Assembly (NCBI RefSeq): GCF_900090265.1
Contig: NZ_LT607752.1
Span: 1,302,001-1,366,000, forward strand
DNA length: 64,000 bases
From: Micromonospora rifamycinica
GTDB lineage: Bacteria; Actinomycetota; Actinomycetes; Mycobacteriales; Micromonosporaceae
Direction of reading: 5' to 3'
Every line of letters starts with the position of its first letter. Within the stretch, counting starts at the first letter, position 1. This document shows, piece by piece, positions 41,149 to 49,293 of the stretch. The translations under genes and the position numbers were made by a program. The notes beneath the pieces are model-generated. The model worked only from the letters and a program-made list of their open reading frames with translations. It made no database searches and had not been told where the DNA came from.

Positions 41149-43194
41149 TCAGGACTTCTCCACCCGGCACTGCTTGGTCACCGTCTTCGACGGGTCGCTC
41201 TCCGACGTCGCGGTGAGCTTGACGAAGCCGGTGTCCGCGGCGGTGGCGGTGGCCCCCACCGACACCCGGACGGTGGTGGACTTGCCGAACTGGGCGGTGG
41301 CCAGCGGGTTGGGCAGCCAGGTCCGCCAGCCCTTGCCGGCCACCTCCGCCGAGAGCCGGTAGACGTCCGACTTCAGGTACGCGGTCGCGTCCTCCGGGTG
41401 CTGCTGGCCGCCGGCCGAGTACGTACCGCTGTTGGTCAGCTCGAACGAGCAGGTCACGCCCCGGTTGGTGGGCTTGCCGGTGCTGGTCACCTCGCCCTTG
41501 CCCAGGGACACGCCGTGGGTGCTCGGCCCCCCGGTGCCGTCCAGCGACCGCACCGCCACCGTGTACGACAGCGAGCCGGCCGCGTCCCGCTTGAGGTCGA
41601 TGATGTAGAAGTGCAGCCGGTTGGCCTCGTCGACGTACTCGTACTGGCTGCCGGTGTCCGCCCCGGCGTGGAACAGCGCGTCGGAGAGCTGCCGGTAGTC
41701 ACCCATGGTGATCTTCTGCGGGGTGCCGTCCGGCCGGTAGAAGTCGATCATGTCGATGTCCTGGGGGTTGGCGTCCACCACCCACTGGAACGGCGCGCTG
41801 TCGGCGTTCTTGGTCTTGCTCAGCAGCACGCCCCGGTCCGGGGTGAACGAGTCCGCCCCCATCCGGTCGACGACCTCGATGGTGTAGTTGTTGAAGCTCC
41901 CGCCGTCGCACAGCGGGTTCGTGGCCACCGTGCAGGCCGGCGAGAGGTCCTTGTTCAGGGCGATGTTCACCCCGGTCAGCCCCTTCGGGCCGGCATCGAC
42001 CGCGCGGGCGGTCACCTGGGCGGTGACCATCCCGGACGAGGCCAGCGCCTCCCGGGACAGCCGCAGCACGTGTTCCTCACCGAGCAGGCCGATCTTGAGC
42101 TTGTCCCGCACCGTGTGCAGCGAGCCCATCGAGCCGCCGTTGGTCGGCGGGATCTGCCAGCGGGTGTGCGGGCCACCGGGTCCGTTGAACGACCCGCGCG
42201 ACATCATGCTCCAGATGCCGGTGTACGCCCGGCGTAACGGCTCGCCGTACGGGTTGTTGTAGTTGTCGCCGATGCCGAGCAGGTGGGTCAGCTCGTGGGC
42301 GTACACCCCCATGCCGGAACTCTCCCCCTGGGTGGAGGAGCCGCTACCGGCGTTGGGCCACAGCGTCGCCGCCGCCTTCCAGGAGGTCCACTCCACGTAA
42401 CGGGTCTTGGCCCAGTTCGGCAGGTTCGGGTCCGGCGGGCCCCAGGCGTCCGGCACGTCCTCCTTGTTCTGGAAGATCATCTGCCCGAACTCCTGCCAGG
42501 TGGACGACTCGTCCTGCCCGGCGCTGAGGATGAAGACCAGCTCGTACTGGTTGGCGACCTCGTCACCGACCGCCGCCCGCCAGGCCCCCAGGCCGTCGGT
42601 GCGGATGTTCTTGTTGCAGGTGTCCCCGCTCGGGCAGGCCCCGGGGTTGAAGCTGTTGTCCAGCCCGTACTGGTAGGACTTCGCCGGCATCTGGTACGGC
42701 CCGAACCCGGCCAGGTCCACGCCGTACCGCCCGTTGGAGTCCTGCATCCAGTACTCGTGCAGGGTGTGCCCCTTGTTCAGGGTGTTCGGGGTGTTGAGGA
42801 AGTCCTGGTAGAACTTCGGCACGTCGGCGCGGGGGATGTTGGCCGCGACCGACTGGGGGTTGCCGAAGACCGTCGAGCGGGCCCGCTGGGACACCGCGAA
42901 CGTCTGGTCCGGATAGTCGAGCGCGACCAGCGCGATCTTGAAGTTGCGGATCGCGCCCCGCACGCTCGGGTCGGCCCAGTTCTTACCCGGCACCGCCTGG
43001 TAGTCGTCCCAGGTCATGGTGTCCGGGTTCTGCCAGGCCTGCGGGTCGAGGACCTGGAACGGCGCGGTGCCGCCGGCCGGGTTGGCCGGGGCCGCGGCGG
43101 CCTGCGCCGCGCCGGTCACCACGAGCGTGCCGGCCAGGACAGCGGCCAGCACGGAACGCCTCAGTCGGGGTCGTTGGGGGGTAGCACGGTGCAC
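41149..43194 (-). CDS. Secreted M6-family (immune inhibitor A-like) metalloprotease
   Basis: The 681-residue protein has a signal peptide (cleavage near AAAA, residue 35). An M6-type catalytic domain has the zinc motif HELTHLLGIGD near residue 300, with a later Met-turn candidate SMMSRGS. A beta-rich C-terminal region of about 250 residues follows, probably a PPC- or CARDB-like module. It would cleave proteins outside the cell. GTG 43194 has GAGAGG upstream. It is followed by a hairpin terminator and is not coupled to other genes. Confidence 0.88.
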   Translation of the reverse strand: MHRATPQRPRLRRSVLAAVLAGTLVVTGAAQAAAAPANPAGGTAPFQVLDPQAWQNPDTMTWDDYQAVPGKNWADPSVRGAIRNFKIALVALDYPDQTFAVSQRARSTVFGNPQSVAANIPRADVPKFYQDFLNTPNTLNKGHTLHEYWMQDSNGRYGVDLAGFGPYQMPAKSYQYGLDNSFNPGACPSGDTCNKNIRTDGLGAWRAAVGDEVANQYELVFILSAGQDESSTWQEFGQMIFQNKEDVPDAWGPPDPNLPNWAKTRYVEWTSWKAAATLWPNAGSGSSTQGESSGMGVYAHELTHLLGIGDNYNNPYGEPLRRAYTGIWSMMSRGSFNGPGGPHTRWQIPPTNGGSMGSLHTVRDKLKIGLLGEEHVLRLSREALASSGMVTAQVTARAVDAGPKGLTGVNIALNKDLSPACTVATNPLCDGGSFNNYTIEVVDRMGADSFTPDRGVLLSKTKNADSAPFQWVVDANPQDIDMIDFYRPDGTPQKITMGDYRQLSDALFHAGADTGSQYEYVDEANRLHFYIIDLKRDAAGSLSYTVAVRSLDGTGGPSTHGVSLGKGEVTSTGKPTNRGVTCSFELTNSGTYSAGGQQHPEDATAYLKSDVYRLSAEVAGKGWRTWLPNPLATAQFGKSTTVRVSVGATATAADTGFVKLTATSESDPSKTVTKQCRVEKS

Positions 43195-43291
43195 AGGTTC
43201 GCCTCTCGTCGGGAGGGACGCGGCGTCCGGTGTCCAGTGGTGTCCCGAGGGGTGGCTGCCGAGACACCCGTCACCGGGCCGCGCAGCGAAT

Positions 43292-44266
43292 CTAGGAGGA
43301 CGGGCCGGGGCCGGTCACCGTGCAGATGTCGGCAGGTGGACCGGCGGCTTCCGACACCTGAAGGACCGGCACCGAGTCGACGGTGGCCGCCAACGCCCGG
43401 CCCAGGTCACGGCGCAGCCGGGCGGCGGCCGGCCCGGCCAGCGGCCCGCGCGGCGGACGGCACCGGCCACCGAACCGCCCGGCGCACTCCATCGCCAGCT
43501 TGATGGCCTGCACGGACTCCGGCCGGGAGTTCCAGCCGAAGGCCGGGTGCAGCTCGGCGTAGAGCGGCAGCGCCCGGCCCAGGTCGCCGGCGACGCAGAG
43601 GTCGTAGAGCCGCAGCGCCTGGCGGGGCAGCGCGTTGGACAGGCCGGCGACCCAGCCCCGGGCACCGCAGAGCACCAGTTCGAGCAGCACGTCGTCCGCC
43701 CCGGCGAGCACGTCGAGGTGCGGGCAGAGGTCCCGGATCCGGTGCAGCCGCCGGACGTCGCCGGAGAACTCCTCGACCGCGACGATCCCGTCGGTCTCGG
43801 CGACCCGGGCGAGCAGCTCCGGGGTCAGGTCCACCCGGGTGTCGTGCGGATCGTTGTGGGCGACCACGGGCAGACCGACGGCGGTCACCTCCCGGTAGTG
43901 GGCGACCACCTCGGCGTCGCCGGCCGGATAGCCGTCGGGGGGCGGGGCGAGCACCGCGCCGGCACCGGCGGCGGCGGCCTGCTCCGCCCAGCGGCGGGAC
44001 TGCCGGCTGCCGTAGCCGCCGACCCCGGGCAGCACCGCGCAGCCCGGCGGCGCGGCCTGCACCGTCGCCCGTACCACGTCGGCCCGCTCGTCGTCGGACA
44101 GCGCCCGGTACTCCCCCACCGAGGCGCACGGGGCCACCCCGTGGCAACCCGCCTCGGCCAGCCAGCGCACGTGTTCCTGGAGCCGGTCGAAGTCGACGCC
44201 GAGATCGTCACGGAACGGGGTGGGGATGGCGACCAGCACCCCCCGCCAGGGCCTACCAGCTGTCAC
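43292..44266 (-). CDS. DapA-like (DHDPS/NAL superfamily) protein lacking the catalytic Lys and Tyr
   Basis: The 324-residue TIM-barrel protein follows the DHDPS/NAL pattern: GVLVAIPTPFRDDLGVDF at the start, GVAPCASVGEYRALSDDER where GTTGE is usual, and a late RCRPPRGPL. In the strand that normally reads GI(V)GIKDSSGD the sequence is GIVAVEEFSGD, so the Schiff-base Lys is Glu. In the Y-N-x-P strand it reads AHNDPHDT, so the catalytic Tyr is His. It cannot use the standard aldolase mechanism. GTG 44266 has GGGAAGG upstream. It diverges from a PucR-type regulator, its likely controller. Confidence 0.8.
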   Translation of the reverse strand: MTAGRPWRGVLVAIPTPFRDDLGVDFDRLQEHVRWLAEAGCHGVAPCASVGEYRALSDDERADVVRATVQAAPPGCAVLPGVGGYGSRQSRRWAEQAAAAGAGAVLAPPPDGYPAGDAEVVAHYREVTAVGLPVVAHNDPHDTRVDLTPELLARVAETDGIVAVEEFSGDVRRLHRIRDLCPHLDVLAGADDVLLELVLCGARGWVAGLSNALPRQALRLYDLCVAGDLGRALPLYAELHPAFGWNSRPESVQAIKLAMECAGRFGGRCRPPRGPLAGPAAARLRRDLGRALAATVDSVPVLQVSEAAGPPADICTVTGPGPSS

Positions 44267-44488
44267 TCGGGCCTTCCCTCCTGCGCGCCGGCGGCCCGCT
44301 GCCCACCGCACCGGAACCTTACGATCGTCGATCACCGTGGCTCTTCGGACAATTGCCGGAACAGTCGCCACCGGGGCCGTCCTTTTGTCGGTAGATCTCC
44401 GGTGGACCTTGCGCACAGGCCCACCGGCCACCCAGGGTAGGCACTGGCTGCCGGGCACCCCGGTCGCGCAGCCAGCCAGGGGAGATCC

Positions 44489-45721
44489 ATGCATGGTGAG
44501 CTTCAGCGCATCGTCGACGCCGTCGCCGCCCGGGTGGGGCGTCCCGCGCTCATCGAGGACCGGCGGCAGCGGGTCGTCGTCTACAGCGAGCACGACGGTC
44601 CGATGGACGAGGTGCGCCGGATGTCGATCCTGCGCCGGCAGACCACCCCGGAGGTGATCGCCTGGTTCCGCCGGATGGGCGTGCTCACCGCACGCGAGCC
44701 GGTGCGGACCCCGGCCGACGTCGACCTCGACCTGCTCCCCCGGGTCTGCGTGCCGATCTGGCACGACGACCTGCTGCTCGGCTTCGTCTGGTTCATCGAC
44801 GACGACGGGTCGATGACCGACGCCGACATCGCCACCGCGACGGGCGCCTTCACCGACCTGTCGTTGGCGCTCTACCGGGAGAACCTGCTCGGTGAGCTGG
44901 CTTCCCAGCGGGAGGCGGAGGCCACCCGGACCCTGCTGGTGGAGAGCCCGCAGGCCCGCGCGCACGCCGTCCGGGCGCTGCTGGAGGAGGGCACCGTGGC
45001 CGGTGACGGCACCACCACCGCCGTGGTGGCGCAGCTCGCCCCGGCCGCCGGGCAGCACCCCGACGAGGTGGCCAGGATCGCCCTGGAGCAGGCGCTGGTG
45101 GCCACCCGCCGGTGGCTCGGCGTCCGGGAGTCGCTGCACATGGTCTGGCCCGACCACGGGGTGCTGCTGATCTGCGGCGGCCGGATCGCGGGCCGCCCCA
45201 CCCCGCAGAGCGCCGCCGACCACCTGGACGAGGCGCTGCACAACGCGACCCGGGGCCTGCCCTCGGTGCAGCGGACGGTGACCGGCATCGGTCAGTCCCG
45301 TCCGGGGCTGGTCGACGCGGTGCAGTCGTACCGGGAGGCGGCGCAGGCGGCCCGGGTCGGTGTCCAGCTGCCGGCGCTCGGCCGGGTGGTGTCCTGGGCC
45401 GGCCTCGGCATCTACCGGGTGCTGTCCCAACTGGACGCCCGGCACCTCGACGTCGCCGGGGTGCACCCCGGGTTGGAACGGCTGCTGCGCGACGACGCCC
45501 ACCAGGTGCTGTTGGAGACCCTGGAGGCCTACCTCGACCTGGCCGGCAACGCCCACGCCACCGCCGAGAAGCTGCGCCTGCACCGGACCACGCTCTACTA
45601 CCGGTTGCAACGGGTCGAGCAGCTCGCCGACACCGACCTCAAGGACGGCAACGAGCGGTTGTGCCTGCACCTGGCGATGAAGCTGGGCCGGCTCACCGGC
45701 CACTACCGCACCCCGTCCTGA
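44489..45721 (+). CDS. PucR/CdaR-family transcriptional regulator
   Basis: The 410-residue protein has an N-terminal GAF/PAS-like sensor region (ALIEDRRQRVVVYSEHDG, then a PRVCVPIWHDDLLLGFVWFI strand). A central GGDEF-like domain follows, and a C-terminal PucR HTH (HATAEKLRLHRTTLYYRLQR, residues about 362-381). Such regulators activate amino-acid, purine or sugar-acid catabolic genes. It diverges from the DapA-like gene across 222 bases, so that gene is a likely target. ATG 44489 follows GGGGAGA. Confidence 0.87.
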   Translation: MHGELQRIVDAVAARVGRPALIEDRRQRVVVYSEHDGPMDEVRRMSILRRQTTPEVIAWFRRMGVLTAREPVRTPADVDLDLLPRVCVPIWHDDLLLGFVWFIDDDGSMTDADIATATGAFTDLSLALYRENLLGELASQREAEATRTLLVESPQARAHAVRALLEEGTVAGDGTTTAVVAQLAPAAGQHPDEVARIALEQALVATRRWLGVRESLHMVWPDHGVLLICGGRIAGRPTPQSAADHLDEALHNATRGLPSVQRTVTGIGQSRPGLVDAVQSYREAAQAARVGVQLPALGRVVSWAGLGIYRVLSQLDARHLDVAGVHPGLERLLRDDAHQVLLETLEAYLDLAGNAHATAEKLRLHRTTLYYRLQRVEQLADTDLKDGNERLCLHLAMKLGRLTGHYRTPS

Positions 45722-45784
45722 CCGCGCGGGCGGTCCGTCGACCGTCGGAAGAGGACACCCGCGCTGCCGCGCTGTGACAGCCCG

Positions 45785-45798
45785 TGTCCGGCCGGACA
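45785..45798. promoter_or_regulatory. Perfect 14-bp palindrome TGTCCGGCCGGACA
   Basis: Lies 64 bases after the PucR stop and six bases before the TTGACA of the next promoter. It may be an operator for the carboxypeptidase gene or the terminator of the regulator gene. Confidence 0.4.
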
Positions 45799-45803
45799 GA
45801 TCA

Positions 45804-45833
45804 TTGACAGATCCGAGCGGGTACGGCCAGGAT
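45804..45833 (+). promoter_or_regulatory. Possible promoter of M14 carboxypeptidase gene
   Basis: TTGACA (45804-45809) and CAGGAT (45828-45833) with 18-base spacing, directly beside the palindrome at 45785-45798. The -35 is perfect; the -10 is weak. The leader would be about 260 bases. Confidence 0.4.
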
Positions 45834-46101
45834 GGGCGCACCGATCGGCAATGCCCCCACGACCGACCGTAACCAGGTACGCCCCCGCCCCGTCACGCAG
45901 ACCGGATCGGCGCCGGTCGGCAGCCTCCGCGCGAACGCCGAGACCCCCCGGGTCTCCGTCCGGCGGCAGGCAGCCGTCGTGACCGGCCGTCCACCGTCGC
46001 CCGACTGTCGACGACCGACCCTCCCGTTTCGCACCCCGCCCGACGGCGGGCGCTGGCGCGCGCCGTCGGCCCGTCTCGCACCCCAGGAAAGGTGGCCCGA
46101 G

Positions 46102-48540
46102 ATGTCCCGTTCCGCGCTCCCCCGCCGGTGGCGGCGGTTACCCGCCGCGACGGCTGCCGGTGTGGCGTTGCTGCTGCTCGCCGGCCCGGCGACCGCCGGC
46201 ACCGCCGCCCCGCCCGATCGGGAGGCCGACGCCCCGGTCGTGCTCGAACGCTCCGCCGACGAGCAGGCCGACGTGGTGGAGGTGACCGTCGACGGCACCG
46301 CCCAGCTCGACGCGCTGGTCGCCACCGGGGTCGACCTCGACCACCACGTCACGCCCACCGGGGCGGGCATCGTGGTGCACGCCGTGGTCACCCCGACCGA
46401 GGTCGCCGCGCTGAAGCGGATGGGCTACCGGGTCGGCGCGGTGCTGCACGACGCGGCCGACTCCGCGCAGCGGATCAGCGAGCGGGACGCGACGATCGCC
46501 GCCCACCGGGCCGAGAACCGGGCGTACACGGCGACCCTGGAACGCAGCGCCGCCGCCTCCGACGTGAAGATCATCCGGGCCGACTACTACACCTCCGGCA
46601 CCAACCAGGTGCTCTCGGTCGAGGCCAAGTGGGCCCAGGGGCAGACCTCCACCAGCACGCTGACCGTGGCCCGGGACAGCGGCCCCGGCACCGAGATCGG
46701 CTCCGGCGGCACCCAGAGCATCAGCCGGTTCGTCGACGCCGGGGTCTATCTCTACCACCGGGGCGCCGCCGCCGTCACCGCCCGGCCGCAGCGCATCCAG
46801 ATCACCAGCCCCACCGGAGACGTGGCGGTCGCCGAGGTGAAGGAGTGGCTGCCCATCCCGGCCGACAGCCCGGAGGGGCCGGGCTACCAGAAGGACTTCG
46901 TCACCAGCTACCTCACCCCGACCGAGCTGTACGACCGGATCAAGCGGCTGGCCGACGCGTACCCGCAGCTCGCCGAGGTGGTGAAGCTGCCTTACCAGAC
47001 CAACGGGTACCGGCGTAAGGCGCAGGTGGTGCTCGGCGGGACCGCCGCCACCCGGGTCGCGGTGGACTCGCTCGCCTGGGGACACGAGGGCGGCAACGAC
47101 ATCACCGTCGAGCTGGCCGACCCGGGCACGGCCGACCGGCCGCTCGCGGTCACGGTGACCGGCAAGGCCATCCGGGTCAGCCTGGCCACCGACGCCGCCG
47201 GCACGGTGACCAGCACCGCGGCCCAGGTCGCCGCGGCGCTGACCGCCGAGGCGGGGGCGCTGGTCACGGCGTACACCTATCGGGGTGACGCCGGTGCCGG
47301 CGTGGTCGCGCCGGTCGCGCCGACGCCGCTGTCGGACAACCTGAAGGCCCCGGCCGGGGTCTCCCGCGACCCGCACCCGGTGTACGCCATCCGGATCGGC
47401 AAGTACCGCGACGGCTCCCGTACCGGGGTGCTGGCCTACGCCCAGGAACATGCCCGGGAGTGGGTACCGCCGCTGGTGACCATCGAGACCGCCGAGCGGC
47501 TGCTGCGCAACCACGCCACCGACGAGAACACCAAGCAGCTGCTGCGCACCCTGGACATCTGGATCGTCCCGTCGATCAACCCGGACGGCGGGCACTACTC
47601 GTTCTACGACTACGCCTCGCAGCGGCGCAACATGACCAACCACTGTGCCCCGGGTGGCGCGACCGACGCGCTGGCCCGCAACTCGTGGGGGGTGGACAAC
47701 AACCGCAACTACACCGAGTACAGCCTCTTCGACGGCTACTCGGGGGCGTCGGCGAGCTGCACCGGCGACACCTACGCCGGTCCGGGCGAGCTGTCCGAGC
47801 CGGAGAACCGCAACGTCGACTGGCTGGCCCAGCGGCCGAACATGAAGTTCTCGATGAACCTGCACTCCTCCGGCAACTACTTCATGTGGTCGCCGGGCGC
47901 GTACGCCACCCCGGGCCGGATCTCCGCGCCCCGGCCGACGCTGGCCGAGGAGTCGTTCTTCTGGGGCGCGTCGTCGCGGATCCTCACCGCGATCAAGCGG
48001 CACCGCAACATGGCGGTCACCCCGGCCCGGACCGGCCCGATCTCCGACGTGCTGTACTCGGCGGCCGGCAACTCCGGGGACATGCTCTGGTACAGGTACG
48101 GCATCTACGCGTGGAACTTCGAGGTCGGCACCAGCTTCCAACCCACCTGGGACGAGGCGCACCAGGAGACCATGGAGTTCAGCAACGGCCTGGTCGAGCT
48201 GCTCCGGGTGGCCCGGGACTACGACAAGGACAAGAAGCGGCCGACCAGCACCCTGGCGGTCACGCCGAGCCCGACCGAGGGCACGGTCAGCGTCCGGTTC
48301 GACGTCAGCGAGCCGGCCGCGGTGTTCTACACCCTCGACGGCTCCCGGCCGACCTTCGGGTCCACCCTGTACGCCTCGGCGGGCATCCGGGAGGGGGCCG
48401 AGACGCTGACCGTCCCGGTCGGGACCAGGGTCCACTGGTTCTCGGTGGACGCCGCCGGCAACATCGAACGCAACTACCGGCCGGACGACGACGACAGCAA
48501 GACGTTCAACCGGGGCTGGGCGACGCCGCCCACCGGCTGA
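46102..48540 (+). CDS. Secreted M14 zinc carboxypeptidase with inserted beta-domain
   Basis: The 812-residue protein has a signal peptide (cleavage near TAGTAA, residue 35), a propeptide-like N-terminal region and an M14 domain. The zinc ligands start at HAREW (about residue 450), followed by NPDGGHYSF, RRNMTN, NLHSSGNYF and the Glu-containing FEVGTSF. Between the first M14 strands and HAREW lies an insert (about residues 322-405) with GHEGGNDITVEL, VTVTGKAIRVSLATDAAG and VTSTAAQVAAAL, a pattern known from phage tail/head repeat domains. A C-terminal chitobiase-like beta domain follows. ATG 46102 has AGGAAAGG upstream. It would trim peptides outside the cell. Confidence 0.87.
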   Translation: MSRSALPRRWRRLPAATAAGVALLLLAGPATAGTAAPPDREADAPVVLERSADEQADVVEVTVDGTAQLDALVATGVDLDHHVTPTGAGIVVHAVVTPTEVAALKRMGYRVGAVLHDAADSAQRISERDATIAAHRAENRAYTATLERSAAASDVKIIRADYYTSGTNQVLSVEAKWAQGQTSTSTLTVARDSGPGTEIGSGGTQSISRFVDAGVYLYHRGAAAVTARPQRIQITSPTGDVAVAEVKEWLPIPADSPEGPGYQKDFVTSYLTPTELYDRIKRLADAYPQLAEVVKLPYQTNGYRRKAQVVLGGTAATRVAVDSLAWGHEGGNDITVELADPGTADRPLAVTVTGKAIRVSLATDAAGTVTSTAAQVAAALTAEAGALVTAYTYRGDAGAGVVAPVAPTPLSDNLKAPAGVSRDPHPVYAIRIGKYRDGSRTGVLAYAQEHAREWVPPLVTIETAERLLRNHATDENTKQLLRTLDIWIVPSINPDGGHYSFYDYASQRRNMTNHCAPGGATDALARNSWGVDNNRNYTEYSLFDGYSGASASCTGDTYAGPGELSEPENRNVDWLAQRPNMKFSMNLHSSGNYFMWSPGAYATPGRISAPRPTLAEESFFWGASSRILTAIKRHRNMAVTPARTGPISDVLYSAAGNSGDMLWYRYGIYAWNFEVGTSFQPTWDEAHQETMEFSNGLVELLRVARDYDKDKKRPTSTLAVTPSPTEGTVSVRFDVSEPAAVFYTLDGSRPTFGSTLYASAGIREGAETLTVPVGTRVHWFSVDAAGNIERNYRPDDDDSKTFNRGWATPPTG

Positions 48541-48552
48541 GCGCCGGGGTAC

Positions 48553-48588
48553 GCCAGCGGGGGTCCGCGCCGCCGGACCCCCGCTGGC
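48553..48588. terminator. Bidirectional terminator-like hairpin
   Basis: Fifteen-base perfect arms (48553-48567 and 48574-48588) with a 6-base loop lie between the convergent M14 and cyclase genes. Confidence 0.7.
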
Positions 48589-48596
48589 CGCCCGGT

Positions 48597-49277
48597 TCAG
48601 TCCTCGGCCCGCCACCGGTAGAACTCGGTGGCCACCGCGTCCACCGGGCTGCCCCAGGTGTCCGGGTCGAACGGGCTGATGTACGGGCTGAGATCGTCCA
48701 TGATCTTGCTGAAGGCCGGCTGGTCGTGCTGTTCCTCGACAGCGCCGTCGAACTCCTCACCGACGCGCTCCAGCACGTGCAGGTAGACGTCGTCGATCGA
48801 GTAGAGCCACCGCCCGGTGACCCCCATCAGGGTGGGCAGCGGGCCGGCGTCGGACTCGGCGAAGATCTGCGCGACGGTGGGTTCCGCGCCGGGTTTGATC
48901 CGGGCGACGATGACCGTCCGGCTCGGCCCGCCCGCCCCGGCCGACGGCTCGACCGCCCTGGCCGGTGTCCAGGAGTAGAACTCCTTCGCCACCGAGTCCG
49001 ACGGGTTCTGCCAGTCCCTCGGGTAGGGCGTCACGTACGGGCCGATCTTCTCGGCGATCTGCTGGAAGGCGGGCAGGCCCCGGGTCTGCCCGGTCACCCT
49101 CGGGTCGGCGTTCCGTTCGATCAGATGGATGTAGAGGCCGTGGAAGGACAGCAGGGTCCGCCCGACCACGCCCAGGTCCTGCGGCCGGGTGGTCCGGTCG
49201 TAGTACCCGAACACGTCGGCGACGGTCTGCTCACTGCCCGGCACCATGCGACAGACGATCACGTTGCGGAAGGTCAT
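48597..49277 (-). CDS. Tandem-domain TcmI-family polyketide cyclase
   Basis: The 226-residue protein consists of two ferredoxin-like TcmI cyclase domains of about 105 residues joined by an Ala/Gly/Pro linker (residues about 108-118). Each has the family pattern: an N-terminal V(I)VxR(M/I)xPG strand, a GRxLxSxxxxYxHxxER centre and a final PxxxVAxEFYxW. TcmI-type enzymes close aromatic rings of type II polyketide chains. The didomain form is less common. It follows a P450 gene by 16 bases in a minus-strand run of aromatic tailoring genes, but no ketosynthase is in the window. Confidence 0.88.
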   Translation of the reverse strand: MTFRNVIVCRMVPGSEQTVADVFGYYDRTTRPQDLGVVGRTLLSFHGLYIHLIERNADPRVTGQTRGLPAFQQIAEKIGPYVTPYPRDWQNPSDSVAKEFYSWTPARAVEPSAGAGGPSRTVIVARIKPGAEPTVAQIFAESDAGPLPTLMGVTGRWLYSIDDVYLHVLERVGEEFDGAVEEQHDQPAFSKIMDDLSPYISPFDPDTWGSPVDAVATEFYRWRAED

Positions 49278-49293
49278 CGAAGCTCCTCGGAGA

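Larger units (their letters stand above)
45722..46101. other. Intergenic region upstream of M14 gene
   Basis: Holds a palindrome (45785-45798) and a promoter-like TTGACA site (45804-45833). An in-frame extension of the M14 gene covers this DNA but lacks a signal-peptide-compatible start. A ribosome site AGGAAAGG lies at 46085-46092. Confidence 0.5.

Noticed and set aside
45832..46101. An N-terminal extension of the M14 carboxypeptidase
   Set aside because: The extension would bury the signal peptide; ATG 46102 has a good ribosome site and gives a normal signal sequence.
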